Shown here: one piece after another, positions 26,701-38,119 of the stretch
Layout of the letters: every line of letters begins with the position of its first letter
How positions within the stretch are numbered: the first letter of the stretch is position 1
NCBI GenBank assembly: GCA_033675545.1
Contig: JAWDGP010002436.1
Location: forward strand, 802,501-866,500
Reading direction: 5' to 3'
Length of the DNA stretch: 64,000 nt
Source: Elysia crispata
Lineage: Eukaryota > Mollusca > Gastropoda > Plakobranchidae
Notes under the pieces: model-generated
The model's database searches: none
What the model was told of the DNA's origin: nothing
What the model saw: only the letters and a program-made list of their open reading frames with translations
Program-made: the position numbers and the translations under genes

Positions 26701-28161
26701 TTCATTGGAAGCAAGGACCTTAATCAAACATTATGAAATTCAAGTAGAACAACACACAAGCACTGCACCAATTGGCAAGGTTATCATAATATTTTCAACT
26801 TTTATGGTTTTAGTCTGTCTCTTGCTACAAATAAAGGACAAGAGTTGATTTTCATTCAAATAGTGGTTTAAGAAAGCAGTCCTTGAAAATGAAATCATTA
26901 AAACTCAGTCAGATCTTATAGCTAAGCCTTACAGATTTTTGGGCTTGAAAAAATGGTGCCAATCACTACAATGTAACTGCATGGGTAGCAAATAGACTTT
27001 TTTTTTCTTTTCAATAAAACTTTATGCTAATATAATAGTTTAAAAGAATTATTAGGCATTATTTTAGCCTAGGCGTCCACTGTCAAATGCATCTGATCTC
27101 ATGATTGGCTAAAAAGTCATGTGATATTACTGATAATGTTCTTTGCCCATTGCTAAAAGTGTCTGGTTCACTGCACAAGACCAGCTGACCAACATACATG
27201 AACTTATGAGTCATCTTTTTACTTATAAAGATCTACAGTGCTTACTTGTCTTTGACGGGTAGCCAGCTGAGTGCCTGACAAAAGAATTTATAAGCATGGA
27301 AATCATGCAGACTGACAAACTATGCACATGACCGATTTAAACTGCTTCATTTGAAATTTTGCCTACTTATAAGGCAGTTCAGCGGCAATCTTTGATGTGC
27401 ACTGGATGAACCACCTTATAATGATGAACTGATAAAAAGCTCCAAACCATGAATGAGAAAGCAAGTTGAATAGAACAAGAGACGCTTGTTCTAAATGCTT
27501 AGAAAATCTGGCTGGGATTTACAAGCATCACGGACAGGGAGCAGTTTGACGGGGAGACAGCTGTACAGGCAATGAGTTATAACATTTGCGAAAGTATCTT
27601 GCTGCTCATATAGAGGTTGCTTTAAGAAGCCAAATTTATCTGGATGATGCATCACAGCCCAGCTCCTTGACACAACTTTAGCTGGATCCAGGGAGCTTTT
27701 CATGATTAGATTCAACTACCTCTGACAGTTTGAATGGAAGATCTCACTGAACTGATTATGCATTGGGTGGGAGGGATGGAGGCCAAGAGATCTTGCTAAC
27801 TTAGGTCTCTCATGTTGCACTGAGGTTTTGCAGGAAGAGCTTATAAAAATCCAAGTAATTGCTGGGTAGTATGTGGGTGGTTAGTTCATCAATTGGACCA
27901 CATTTCAAGAGGAGAAGAAATGTAGATGGCAAATCCTACTCTAACTAGATCTAGGTATCTCTAAGACAGATAACTTAACTCAGTGAATACCTACATTCTT
28001 TTTTTTTTTTTTTTTACAAAATATAAGAAAGGGAATCTAGATCTAGTTGATCTATATTTGCTCTAAAATCCATATGTGAGTATTCTATAACTTATTAATA
28101 TTATTAACCATAAGTTTAGAATATCTTGTGTTGAATATACAAACTCACCAATAAACTTCAT
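15072..28161 (-). CDS. TATDN1: TATDN1: TatD-family metal-dependent deoxyribonuclease, complete, 12 exons
   Basis: Twelve exons join in phase: 28149-28161, 26311-26331, 24495-24539, 23835-23884, 23048-23111, 21806-21955, 20854-20896, 19775-19901, 18652-18728, 17986-18056, 15650-15782, 15072-15177. The total is exactly 900 nt (299 aa plus TAA); human TATDN1 is about 297 aa. Motifs match the family: MKFIDIGANL at the N-terminus, TVGCHPTR (70-77), GEMGLD with Glu111, VFFHCR with His148, VVHSF with His173, SEKLMIETD with Asp221, THAG (230-233), and the C-terminal GARDEDPQVLADVMYKNT. The usual TatD metal ligands (Glu, His, His, Asp) are therefore present. Known: TatD nucleases are TIM-barrel 3'-5' exonucleases or endonucleases linked to DNA repair and apoptotic DNA degradation. 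All introns are GT-AG; the donor after 24495 (GTTGGT) is weak. The start is fixed because ATG at 28161 is the only one giving the conserved MKFID start, interrupted after 13 nt. No breaks were seen. Confidence 0.95.
16259..16736. mobile_element. Non-autonomous pogo/Tigger-like DNA transposon (MITE) with TA duplication
   Basis: The element begins CAGTCGAGTCCGCTTATTTC and its other end, read in reverse, begins CAGTTGAGTCCAAATAATTC. It is flanked on both sides by TA (16257-16258 and 16737-16738), the target duplication of the Tc1/mariner/pogo superfamily. Ends starting CAGT and rich in TTCG/ATCCGGAT motifs are typical of pogo-like elements. It is 478 bp with no transposase frame. It sits in the TATDN1 intron between exons 10 and 11, where the remaining sequence is otherwise AT-rich. 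Confidence 0.85.
17617..17699. repeat. (TA)n microsatellite in two blocks with duplicated leader
   Basis: Two TA runs are each preceded by the same AATAACCTACTGCTGATATA phrase, so leader plus array has been duplicated in tandem. Located in a TATDN1 intron. Confidence 0.9.
24895..26180. repeat. 75/84-bp minisatellite inside TATDN1 intron 2
   Basis: A unit reading roughly AGTAATGTCAGTGGTTTAGG, GAGAGAAACCTTAGTAGCC, AAGTGGTGATGGTGAGAGAG, CAGCACCACTAGCCA repeats from about 25150 to 26175. Most units are 75 bp; others are 84 bp through a 9-bp GGTGGTGAT expansion. The left edge (24895-25150) holds degenerate relatives of the unit. It ends about 130 bp before the 21-nt exon at 26311-26331. Confidence 0.9.
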
Positions 28162-28345
28162 AGTGACTAGTTTTTTCTTGATAAAGTTAAATCGTACAAG
28201 AGAATGGAGCAGGGATGCAAACCGGCGCATCTAGATCTAGATTCTAGTAATTAAGTAGTTAAGCCTACAGCAGACACAATGTGAATTTCTTTCATGATTG
28301 TCATACATAATTTTGGATTCTTGTTTCGTTTTCGCCGTAGGAAGC

Positions 28346-29683
28346 GTGTATTTTTTCCTGTTACTCTGTTATGAATAAACCTACACATTGTGTGTATTTC
28401 TTCATGCTACACGAATTTACACATGTGCGTAATTCTTCACGTTATTTAAATGAAATCACTGTGTTCACGATGCTTGGATGTGCACAGGTATTACTATACA
28501 CCTAGGCAATGTTAAACTTCCTGAAAAGTGATTGTCTGTTACATACGCAGGCTAACAACACGGTAGGTTTTAAAATATTTAAGAAAGAGGGAATCGACCG
28601 TGGAGGAAGAAATGTTTTAGAAATTCTAAAACAGTTGACTTATAATATAAAGCTCTTATGGATTTTTGTTTTAATTAAAAATATGATACCTATAATCATC
28701 ATCATCGATTCCTTTTCTCGTCTCTAAATTTTAGAACTCTTATCACGCACTTTTAATTGACGTATTGCTCTTTTTCTTTGTCGTCCATTTTTTGTTGTAC
28801 ACTAATGAATTTTATGTATTTTTTTCACGTCATTCTTTCGCTAATTTTTACCCTCTTCTTTCTCTCAATTTTGAACAAAAGGTCAGTGCATTTTATCCAC
28901 ATTAAAGCTTAAAGTGAATAATTAAATGGGGTTTGATTTCCTTTCTTTAATATAACATTCGACAAGTGATTTTTCTTATTCGTATCTAATGCATCAAGAT
29001 TCTGTTAAAACGAGAGTTTGAGATAATGAAAAAGAAATAGTTTTAACGTTATAAGCAGGTCTGGAGTAAAGCTAAAGATCAAGATCAGCGATTCGTCATA
29101 TCATTGATAACTTTAGGAAAATATGAATATTATGTAAAAAAAAAAAACGTTTACATTACTTTTTTAAGGTTGAACTTTTTTTTTTTAGCTCAGTTAACTC
29201 CCAAAAAGGGTGAATACATAAAAAAATTCTCAAATCAGGCAGTTAAATAAACCCTACCTCTCAAAAGATAAATAAATATGATAAAATAAACGAGACAAAG
29301 AGAAACTTGGAAACAATAGGCCTAAGTAATGATACAGGTATTCTTCTGGTTCTTTCTTTGTTCATTTTAATCCACAGCACTACCAAAGGACTGGGAGCCA
29401 TGTTAGGCATTGAACATGAAATATTTTTTACAGTAGAATCCCTAGGGAACAACACGACTCATAAGATATAATTTTTTCTAGGGATTATTTACAGATGAAT
29501 TATATTGAAAAAGTATTATAAAAATCTCCTTTCGCCCAAGTTTCACCCTTTACTTTCCATCTCTAAATACATGTAGGTATATTTGCCAAACTGAGAACCA
29601 TGTCATCAGTTTCTGCCACATGGAGAAATACACAATGAGTGTATTAATTCATGTAACATGAAAAAATACACAGTTCCCTCTCC
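28346..29683. repeat. Diverged inverted-repeat pair about 1.2 kb apart
   Basis: Read forward from 28346, GTGTATTTTTTCCTGTTAC followed by CATTGTG, TATTTCTTCATG and ACACG matches the reverse complement of 29615-29683 (GTGTATTTTTTCATGTTACA, CATTGTGTATTTCTCCATG). The match runs over about 60 bp with several mismatches. It could be the ends of an old DNA element or two copies of a short dispersed repeat in opposite orientation. No target duplication was identified. Confidence 0.5.
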
Positions 29684-30219
29684 CCTTAAGCAGAAACGTA
29701 ACCTTTTGCATTCGTTTATTTCCTTTAGCATGACAGTAGATTTTAAAGGTCTGAAGTGACAGTTTCTTCATCAGCCTTCCCACGTGGTGTAAGATGCAGT
29801 ATATATATAACTAGATTCTATCATTATGCTAGACTGGATTTTGACTGTACCGCAGCACTGCAAACATTGTGTGAACAAACGATTCGCATTTAAAGCAGAG
29901 TAAAAAAAAAATAATGGAAATAATTATTCATCACCGTTATCGTCATAACACAAATAGAACAAACCTCGTACATATAACAAGACGATTTTTTGGAGGATTG
30001 CGTATAAGCAGTACCTCATTACTATTCCAATTTAAGGACCATATAAAAATTAACAATATAATTCTGAAGTAAATAGGCCTACTCTACCGCTTAGGGAGAG
30101 ACAGCCTGAACCCAGTAGCCTACAATTCACATTTGTTTGGAAAAAGCAGTGAGAGAAGTTGGCCTAGGAGAAGCAATGAAGAACATGTGATTAAACGAAG
30201 TAGCATAATATTAATATAC

Positions 30220-30480
30220 TGATGACGTCCAATTTCCGCCAGTAACATTCAATACAAAGATATCAGCATCGTAGAAGCCACCACGACAGACTGCAACCTC
30301 GTCCTGAAAGCGAATAGAGAAAAGTAAGAGGCGGACTTCTTCATAGACACAGTAATCAGTAGAAGAACAAGTCTGGCAACAGCAGTCCTGTATTCAGCAA
30401 AGTTTGGTCTACCTAAGATATAGTAAAGAAAATGCAAAATCAAAACACGTAAAACCTTAGTAAAAATCATTCCTGATGTA
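30220..30480 (+). mobile_element. Probable decayed non-LTR (LINE) reverse-transcriptase C-terminal remnant
   Basis: The forward frame around 30355-30420 reads RRTSLATAVLYSAKFGLPKI. This resembles the conserved segment after the catalytic domain of LINE reverse transcriptases (RIGLATAALxRLxxIW type). It is followed after stops by KIKTRKTLVKIIPDVKLRYM, which resembles the usual KTKIxLYxSLVxSILLYG segment. Stops interrupt the reading. This rests on motif resemblance only, and the limits are approximate. Confidence 0.3.
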
Positions 30481-31097
30481 AAACTGCGCTACATGAGCCA
30501 TAACTAAAAGTACAAAAGAAGAAGAAAGAGAGAAAAAAGTCTAAATCAGTTTTACAGAAAGCAACTAAATACGTATCCTAAACATCAGGTTCCGAACCGA
30601 TATTTTTTTTTATATGTACAAAAAATTAAATGAAATTCCACTCTTTATCATTTTTATTTAATACAGGATCTAGGAATATAGCAATTCATTTCCAATGTAC
30701 CCATATTTGTACGATTTGGTTTATTGGATGAAAATGTTAGTAAAAATGTTTTGCTAATTTTGATAGATTCCAAGTACTTGTAACTTATTTTTTTCATTTT
30801 CATCTTATGCAATGTTTACAGCACGACATAGTAAAAGTTAACCGCCACAGATGTGGCACAACATGTTTTTCTTAGTGAAGTCCTAAGTCCCCAAAACTAG
30901 TTCTCTATACGCATCAAATCATACTATCAATATTTAAACAAACGTAACCAAGAGTTGAGGAGACATACAGCAGGGATATTTTTGGATCATTACAAAGCTA
31001 CTGAGCTTTTTTTTTTTCGTCAAAACGTTTTTATGTTTCTATTTTGTTTTTGCTTTGTTGTTTTTTTTTAAGCAATATTTTTCGCTCAAAATCTTTT

Positions 31098-31376
31098 ACA
31101 AACATTTGTTGATCCGACCATATTTTTTCATGTTCTCACATTCTTTATTGTATTTTAGTATTGAGCAGCACCTGAAAGCGTGTCGTAATGAAGTTAAAAG
31201 ACTTTCTCATTCAGAAATTATCACTTGCATGAAAAGAAAAAAAAAGTTTGCATACATTATAAATTCTTGGCGCAAAGGTTCAAACTTTTTTCTTCGTTTT
31301 GAAAACGAGGTCTGTTCAATACTAAAATGCAATAAAGAATGTAAGAACATAAAAAAATATGGTCGGATCAACAAAG
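31098..31376. repeat. Foldback (inverted repeat) with about 70-bp arms
   Basis: The left arm 31098-31172 (through TTGATCCGACCATATTTTTT and CACATTCTTTATTG) is matched almost perfectly in reverse complement by 31306-31376. The two arms are separated by about 130 bp. Both arms give the same peptide (LIRPYFFMFSHSLLYFSIEQ, with changes) when read outward. A (TTG)17 array follows the right arm directly. The layout fits a palindromic MITE or foldback element. Confidence 0.85.
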
Positions 31377-31377
31377 T

Positions 31378-31378
<1 letters not shown>

Positions 31379-31431
<53 letters not shown>
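31379..31431. repeat. (TTG)n microsatellite
   Basis: About 17 uninterrupted TTG/GTT triplets abutting the right arm of the foldback at 31306-31376. Confidence 0.95.
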
Positions 31432-31499
31432 TCTTTTAAGCAAATCCTTGCCACTAAAAATAGAAAAGGAGATTAAGACAGCAACTAAGCAGGTATGAA

Positions 31500-34400
31500 A
31501 AGGAGGAGGGGGGAGGAAACCGAGTTTATTTTATTAAATGGAGTGAGCTTTAAATCTTTTTTTGGTATTTTAGTCGCCTTGTCATTCAGTTTCTGTTCAA
31601 CTTTAACATCAAAGACAAAACGATTGTTCCTAGTTTTAATTTTTTTGACTATGAAGCAATTATTCACTTTCGAGCAAAAAGAGTAAAGCTTGAAAACAAG
31701 ATGTACATAAACTATTTATATTAGGTTAAATGTTTATACGAATGTGCAAGATTTTAATAAGTGTTTGAAGTACACTTCTCAGTGCTATTTAATATCACAG
31801 ACAAAAAGGACTGGTCTCACCTTTGCATCAGTTTGGGGGGACAACGAGGCGCGAGAACTTATAGGGCAGCAGCAATGGAATTCTGAACATCAGTTTCCGA
31901 GTTCCCCGCGAATCCCGCTGTTTTGTCCAATTTTCAAACCCAGCGCAGGAAAAGTCTTCATTCATATTGAAAGTCTGGATACCTAGGTCTTCCAGGCGAC
32001 GTTTTGTGGTAGGCGAGGTGGGATCTGAAGGGAATCTCCCACTCTTTCAATTCCTGAATAACCTGTGCTGCAAGGGGTTGTGATGGTTTGGTCCATTGCG
32101 GAGCGACTATATAGCATCTACAAGGGCTGCAGTCTGAGGAGGCTTCCCTTCCTCAAAAGTCCCTTACGATCATATTAGATAAATACGCGACGATGACGCA
32201 CTATCCACGACCCTTTGGAATGCTAGGCATCTCTCATGGGCAAGATTTAACCGAAAGTTGTTAGCAAAATAGGTCTAGATTTAGATAATCACAATTGAAA
32301 AAGGAGAAACGTCTGAAATTCATAACTTGGAAAATTGTATAGGTGAGTAGGAAGGCAAATTGATGAAAAGGTATAACTTTATAAACAAATTTACAGATGG
32401 AGATATAGGTAGGAAGATATACAAATGGATACAATTTTTTCAAAGATGGCCATAGTCATATGGAAACAAGCAGCATTAAGGCAAGATGGTAGGACTCCGA
32501 ACGAAACATCTCCTGGCTAGTGGTTAATAAGCAAGTTCATATGCTCCCGCAAATTATCAGTAAACTCTTAACTTATGGCTCATGTGTAGTGGTAGCACTG
32601 CACCAACAAATGGACTGTTTTCTGTTACATTCTGTTTGGCCTGATTTAGGTTCGTTAATTTAGGCATTTATTTTGATTGGCAGGTTGATTAGTGGGATCA
32701 ACTCTTGTCTTGCATCTCATGCTATGACCAGCGATGCCAGGAAGGCCGAGATCGTCACCAAGTGGGTCCGGTGTTTTGACAGTCTTTGGTGGTGTATCGG
32801 AACAATATTTTGGAGTTTGTCGGCCAATAAATTTGTATAAAATAGATGTCTGTCTAAGTATCTCTGCTATTTATTTCAGCGATATTTGTCTTGTATGTCT
32901 ATGATAACAGATATCATATCCGTATCCGACTGGGTTATTCGGTCCTCCGCGCTCGTTTTTTCCCCTATTGCCATCTCGTTCATTTGAAGGAGTTCGCAAC
33001 TAGGCTAGAATGCTAAGATGTCTGCTTCTAGCCCTTCCCTCTCCCTCTTTTCCTTCCCACTGTTTACATGAAACACGTCAAGCGAGATAAAGATTCACTT
33101 TTACTCTACCAGCTCTTTCAAATTATCTCGATTTCGGTAAACAGTTCACGAAAAAGTTGCTCTTCCTCAATGTCGACTGTGAAAATTTCGGTGGGCAACT
33201 TTTTTCATCCCAAGAGCCAAAATCCATTTTTTAAAATCTTTTCACATGACATCGAAGGCTATGGAATTAGTCGTCCGACCATTTGAACACCCGCTGTAAG
33301 AGAATGAGACTGGCATCCTGCCTTAAGCCCCAAGATATCCATTGAGGATTATGTAATATTAGAAAAGGCCATTAGATGCCCTTTTGAAATGATGTTTTAT
33401 TAATCAACCGAGTCATGAATTGTTCACCCTTGTCTTCCTATCTGTTCACGATATCTGAATATTTAACATAACTTCCGGAAACGGAATCTAGGCTTTTAGC
33501 TTAACCTAGAAATTGTATTTCCGAGAATCGACAAAGATGAAGATTTTTCCCTAGCCCTATATAACCTACTTTGGTTTGACCTTCATCGGTAGACTGCACG
33601 AAAAGAAAAAAAATAGAGACTCTAAAAATAGCACAGGATGTCTTGCATTCATAATTATTTGAAGCAACACAGTTTTTAAACTGTTATGGATGTCATGCCT
33701 GTAGCTGCTAGACATTTCGTAAGGGAAAGTCTATAATAGAAGGCAAATCGTGATATTCTGAGTTAGGCCGAGAATAATGGTTTTTCAAATTTAGTTCACA
33801 TTGTCTGACAAGTTTATACCTTTTCTATTCTGCAACAAGTCTTCTTGTTTTGTTTTGTTGATTTTTTTTTTGTTTTGTTGTTTTAGTTTGTTTTTTTTTT
33901 TTTGTTTTTTTTTGTTTGTTTGTTTGTTTGTTTTTTTGTTGTTGTTGTTTTCTTACCTTAGATGGATTTGTAAGTACGATTTAAGGAAAGCTCGAGAAAA
34001 TAGAAACTAACTTTTGGACATCCATAGTGAAGAACGGAAATATATCCATGACACCATGAAGGGTGAATATGTTTATACGTCTAAAAAGTAATCGAAAAGT
34101 TAAAAGTTTTAAAACACCAAACCATGACTCATTACTTCGCTCAGAGTTAACAGAAGCATGGAAGTTCATTTTTTAAAATAATTACAGGGCATTAGTGAGA
34201 ATAAAATTACCTGTGACCATATTCGGAAGGCTCGTTTTATATTCATATCAATAGATTTGTTCGGCATACCTGCTTGCATGCGGTTTACTGTCTTAAATCA
34301 ATTTATTTATTCATTTATTTATTTTTTTTTTTGATTTGCGAAAGATGGTTTGAGTATGGGTTTCTGTTCGCTCCCATGTAAAGAAGCATTGGATTGCACA

Positions 34401-34770
34401 AACTCCCTCAAACACCCCCACCCCCAGTGCCGAAGGGCTAGAAGGGAAAAAAGTGTAAGTGTGTGTGTGGGGGGGGGGGGGAGAGAGGGAAGGAGTTTAT
34501 TCACTATTAGCAATAACCAAAACAGATCCATTTTTACTTGCGTTTTCTTCATTTAATACATACATTTTATGATACCACCTTCAGAACAGATATTTAAGTC
34601 ATTTATTTGTTTTCAAAACTGGATGTTTTTTTTTTTCTTTGAAGGAATTCCGTACCAATCAAATTTAAAATCCGTTTCTCTTCTTTGACACAGCATTAAC
34701 TTAAAGGACGGTATATATATATATATATATATGCACAGCCCTGAGCACCGCCTTTTCTCGCTTACCCCCC

Positions 34771-34801
<31 letters not shown>

Positions 34802-36880
34802 AAAAAATGCTCCATCGACGCCTCAGTTTTCATTATTTTGTTCTTTAACCACATGACGTAGTTTTGAAAAAATGGCTTTTAAAGTTTCATTCACCTTATA
34901 CTTATATGTTGGATACAGAACAGATGTAAGAGAACTTAACCCATTTTGCTTGACTGTTGTTTCTAAAATAACAGGGCATGAAGATTATGTTTTTAGAGGA
35001 TGAAAATTGACGCTAGCACTAAGTTTAGTGAAACTGGACATAGAACAAATGAAAACTGAGTCGTCGCCATAACAAAACAACAACAAAAAAGACCATGCAT
35101 CTACACGCTTTCTTCTTGCTCATAAATCATACAAAAAGGCGTGCCTTGAATATCTTCCAAACTACTGCCAAAATTTCCACCAAAATCCACAGATTTGTAC
35201 TATTTCCTTTTAAGTACCTGAGAGAGGGGTGGGGTTCTAGAACACTCTAGAGAGGCATGTCTGCTTACACGCTCTCAGCTGCTTTGCCACTTTGATGACT
35301 GATCTCTACAGCAATTCTAAGAACCCCCCCTCCCCCCCGCCTTTTTTTTTTTTTCAGACCTCTTCTATCCAGCCCTGTTTTTTCTGCATCGGATTGCTGA
35401 GCCTGACTCTAGACACTGATCAGGACCACCAGCATGTAGACTATGTCTCTGCTCTAGATCGCGTTGGCTCTATAGACGTTGTTGAGCACGCATGCCACAC
35501 TTCCCTAATCGTTCTTTTGTTACGAAAGTCGCAGGCTGTTCCAAGGCTGTATAAAAGTTAGTCCTATCCTCGGTCTGATTAGAAATGTCCTTTCGTATTT
35601 GTTGCTTGGAAGAATTTTACCACTATATAAGCCACGGCCATTGACGTCCTAGGACAGACCAAAAGACGTTTGGAACAGATCAGGATACTCCCGATAAGAG
35701 AGGTGGCCATGCAAAAACATTAATGTTTACGGAGCGTTGAGTGCTAGCAGCAACCTGTAGGCTTCTTAATCATATATGCATATGGCTACATATATAATAC
35801 AAGAAGAGATAATGCTCCCAAGGTCCATCGAAAGGAAGAGAGAATTATGGATCAATCGACGGCAGCACGATCACGACTGGACTCCCTCATAACGTTTGAA
35901 AAATAGAACCACGGAATGCGAAACTATGCTGCAGATCACCTACAAATGGAAAAGGAATGAAGATACACAGGACTGGTATGGGATCTTTGAAAATTCCTTG
36001 TAGTCAGAACAGAGCTCTGCGTCCGTCAAATAAGACGTTTGAAAATCAAAGATTGTAAACCACAGTGCTGGGGAAGCCCACGCTGAGGAACAAGACGAAT
36101 AGACGCTGAGCGACAGAGAATACAGTTATCACCCTCAAGGACGGAAATACAACGGGAAGCTCTAGATGGCGGAATAGTTCTCAAACTGGATCCACTAATC
36201 GGGAAGAGCGCACTGCAGCACAAGCTTGCCACTCGCGGTGGCATTGCCTATAATGTCTGAAAATCCTCGGAACTATACACCATTAGTTCAAAGAAGAAGA
36301 CAGAGCCAGAAGAACCAGGAGCGTTTCTGAAGAAAGGTCCATCGCTATTCGCGAGGCAACTTTTCCAGCAACCTAGGACTGACTCTCTAGCTGTGAAGAA
36401 AGCAGATCTCACGAATCACTAAGAAAAATTAATCATACTCTCAGCCAGAAAGATTTTCTACAGGAATCTTCAGGACTTGCATCGCCATCTGGTCCGGGGA
36501 TATTGTTTTTTTCAACAATAAAACGCCAAGCTTGCAAGAAACCGTAGCAATATTGAACAAAACAAAAGCCAAGTCGGCTTTAAAGTCCGAATAAGTGCCT
36601 TATGCTGCTGCAATCGCTGTGAAAGTACTTAATGAATTATTCCAGACTATTCTAATTGTGTTTTCGACATATCTTATTGGCGACAGTATCTTGAATTCAT
36701 AAAGTGTTTGAGGGGGTCGAAAGTGCATTTGAGAGAATAGATACACATGAATTATGATATGCCCTTAGAAATCAAAAGATTTTTTTTTAAAAAGTGAAGA
36801 CTTGGGTACCTCCTCTATATATTATTTGTGGTGCCTTAATTCTTAGTACCAGACAACAAAAATCAACCGGACAGTCACTT
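31500..36880. other. Intergenic; no gene recognised
   Basis: Mixed-composition DNA. It includes T-rich and TTTG-rich tracts (33840-33950), a GT/G-rich run (34455-34482), a short (TA)n (34712-34731) and a C27-A16 junction (34765-34807). Some stretches (31800-32250, 35370-35620, 35830-36300) are less AT-rich and could be old element or UTR remnants. I found no protein motif or splice-consistent exon set in them. Confidence 0.45.
34765..34807. repeat. Poly(C)-poly(A) junction
   Basis: Twenty-seven C followed by about sixteen A; the reverse complement is a T-run to G-run junction like those at 9618-9644 and 48840-48869. Confidence 0.9.
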
Positions 36881-36883
36881 GCC

Positions 36884-36957
<74 letters not shown>
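36884..36957. repeat. (TA)n microsatellite
   Basis: About 37 uninterrupted TA dinucleotides. An open frame of repeated Ile-Tyr runs through it and is not a gene. Confidence 0.97.
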
Positions 36958-36958
<1 letters not shown>

Positions 36959-37326
36959 GACATTCATGCATTTTTTAGCAATATTATTTTAGTCTTTGTA
37001 CACGTTGTAATACTTTATGACCAAAATTGCATCTTTTACTTTATTTGTTTTTCGTATCATAAGAGAGCCTCTGTTTCTTTGTTGTTTTGCTTAGTTCATA
37101 TTTGTTTTTATTTTTCTCTTTGGTGTTATTTTCTTTTTTACCGAATTTCTAGCTTTCAAAGAGTCATCATTGTGATATTTCTTCACGAGTTGAACCGTCC
37201 ACCATATTGTTTTTTGTTCCAATTCAAATTTTCAAAGTCAGAAAAAGCTAAAAACCCAATAGAAATGTTTCTCACACTTTCAACCTTCACCATCTTACAA
37301 GCGTGGCCACGTGCAGAAGCGCGACT

Positions 37327-37376
37327 ATTGGTTGATGTCGTCAGTTTTTTTTAGTATGATTGGGCAATCTACGTCA
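37327..37376. promoter_or_regulatory. Candidate promoter-like cluster: two inverted CCAAT boxes and a CRE-like site
   Basis: ATTGG occurs at 37327-37331 and 37359-37363 (32 bp apart), followed by TACGTCA at 37370-37376, a CREB/ATF-like core. Paired CCAAT boxes with a CRE half-site are typical of proximal promoters. A clean GTAAGT donor lies at 37493-37498 and an acceptor at 37581-37583, so a short transcript reading rightward is possible. Confidence 0.3.
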
Positions 37377-37583
37377 TAAGAATCAACCTCGAGTGTTTCT
37401 GTTGTTGGTGTGAATTAATTTTAAACAAGAGTCTAACTTTAATTGAATTTACTTTATATTGAGTTCGAAACCAGTTGTAGAGCTATATTGATGTAAGTAA
37501 AATTCGATTCCAATAACCGACAGTTTGTGTATTTAACATCGGATATGACACATTGTAAATTTTCTACATTTATGTTTATACAG

Positions 37584-37880
37584 GCCTTGGCTCTAACAAA
37601 GCGCTTTCGTCATGACATGGTGCGACATGACTGGACTGGTGATTGTGCGATCAAGATCTGTGCTAGACTCGGCATAATACATGATTATAACCCATACGGT
37701 GTGTGGAGACATCCATACAAGTTTGGAAACTGTTTAATATGTTGCCTTCCTCTCGGCGACAAATTGGGTCGTGTGCAAAGACTGTGGCCGTGTGCAAATA
37801 CCCGCGATCTGTTCACATCGCAAACTAAATATATATCATTCGTTTATTATTCTGTGGTTCACATTGCAAGGGTGCGTTAG
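37584..37880 (+). CDS. Tentative open exon, unrecognised
   Basis: An open frame follows a TTTATACAG acceptor and reads ALALTKRFRHDMVRHDWTGD and HDYNPYGVWRHPYKFGNC to a stop at 37880. Its composition is more protein-like than that of neighbouring random frames. It follows the CCAAT/CRE cluster and the donor at 37493. No start codon or partner coding exon was found and I do not recognise the peptide. It may be a chance frame or an old fragment. Confidence 0.18.
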   Translation, partial: ALALTKRFRHDMVRHDWTGDCAIKICARLGIIHDYNPYGVWRHPYKFGNCLICCLPLGDKLGRVQRLWPCANTRDLFTSQTKYISFVYYSVVHIARVR

Positions 37881-38086
37881 CCTCAATAATTTGAAAACTG
37901 AATTACAGTTTTCTCAGTAACTAATGGGGTTTCATTTCTTCTTGGTCAATCTGGCAGCAACCCATCTATTCTGCTTTTTCCAGAAATATAAAACTAAATA
38001 AAGAGTACATTACGTCCGATACCTTGATCACGGCTTTCCATTGCGAGTGGATCGATATTTTTGGTGCTTTATCACACACCCAAGTA

Positions 38087-38119
38087 GTGGGCGCCTAAGG
38101 TGAGCGCCCACATGCAAAT
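38087..38119. promoter_or_regulatory. Perfect 8-bp hairpin next to an octamer (ATGCAAAT)
   Basis: GTGGGCGC at 38087-38094 pairs with GCGCCCAC at 38104-38111 across a 9-nt loop. The sequence then runs directly into ATGCAAAT (38112-38119), the POU/Oct octamer. This lies about 480 bp upstream of the TATA box of the orphan gene and is GC-rich against an AT-rich background. Confidence 0.4.

Larger units (their letters stand above)
28162..31050. other. Upstream region of TATDN1 and intergenic DNA
   Basis: The TATDN1 promoter should lie just right of 28161; no TATA box or clear core element was seen. The interval contains an inverted-repeat pair (28346-28412 and 29615-29683) and a probable LINE remnant (30220-30480). 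Otherwise it is AT-rich with no supported gene. Confidence 0.5.

Noticed and set aside
31055-31498. 147-codon plus-strand open frame
   Set aside because: It runs through the foldback and the TTG array (poly-Cys). The same peptide appears on the opposite strand because of the inverted repeat.
35830-36300. Less AT-rich stretch considered as a LINE or gene fragment
   Set aside because: No reverse transcriptase, endonuclease or other motif was found in any frame.
36794-37354. 186-codon plus-strand open frame
   Set aside because: Driven by a TA array (Ile-Tyr repeats), with AT-rich, hydrophobic chance coding downstream and no splice context.
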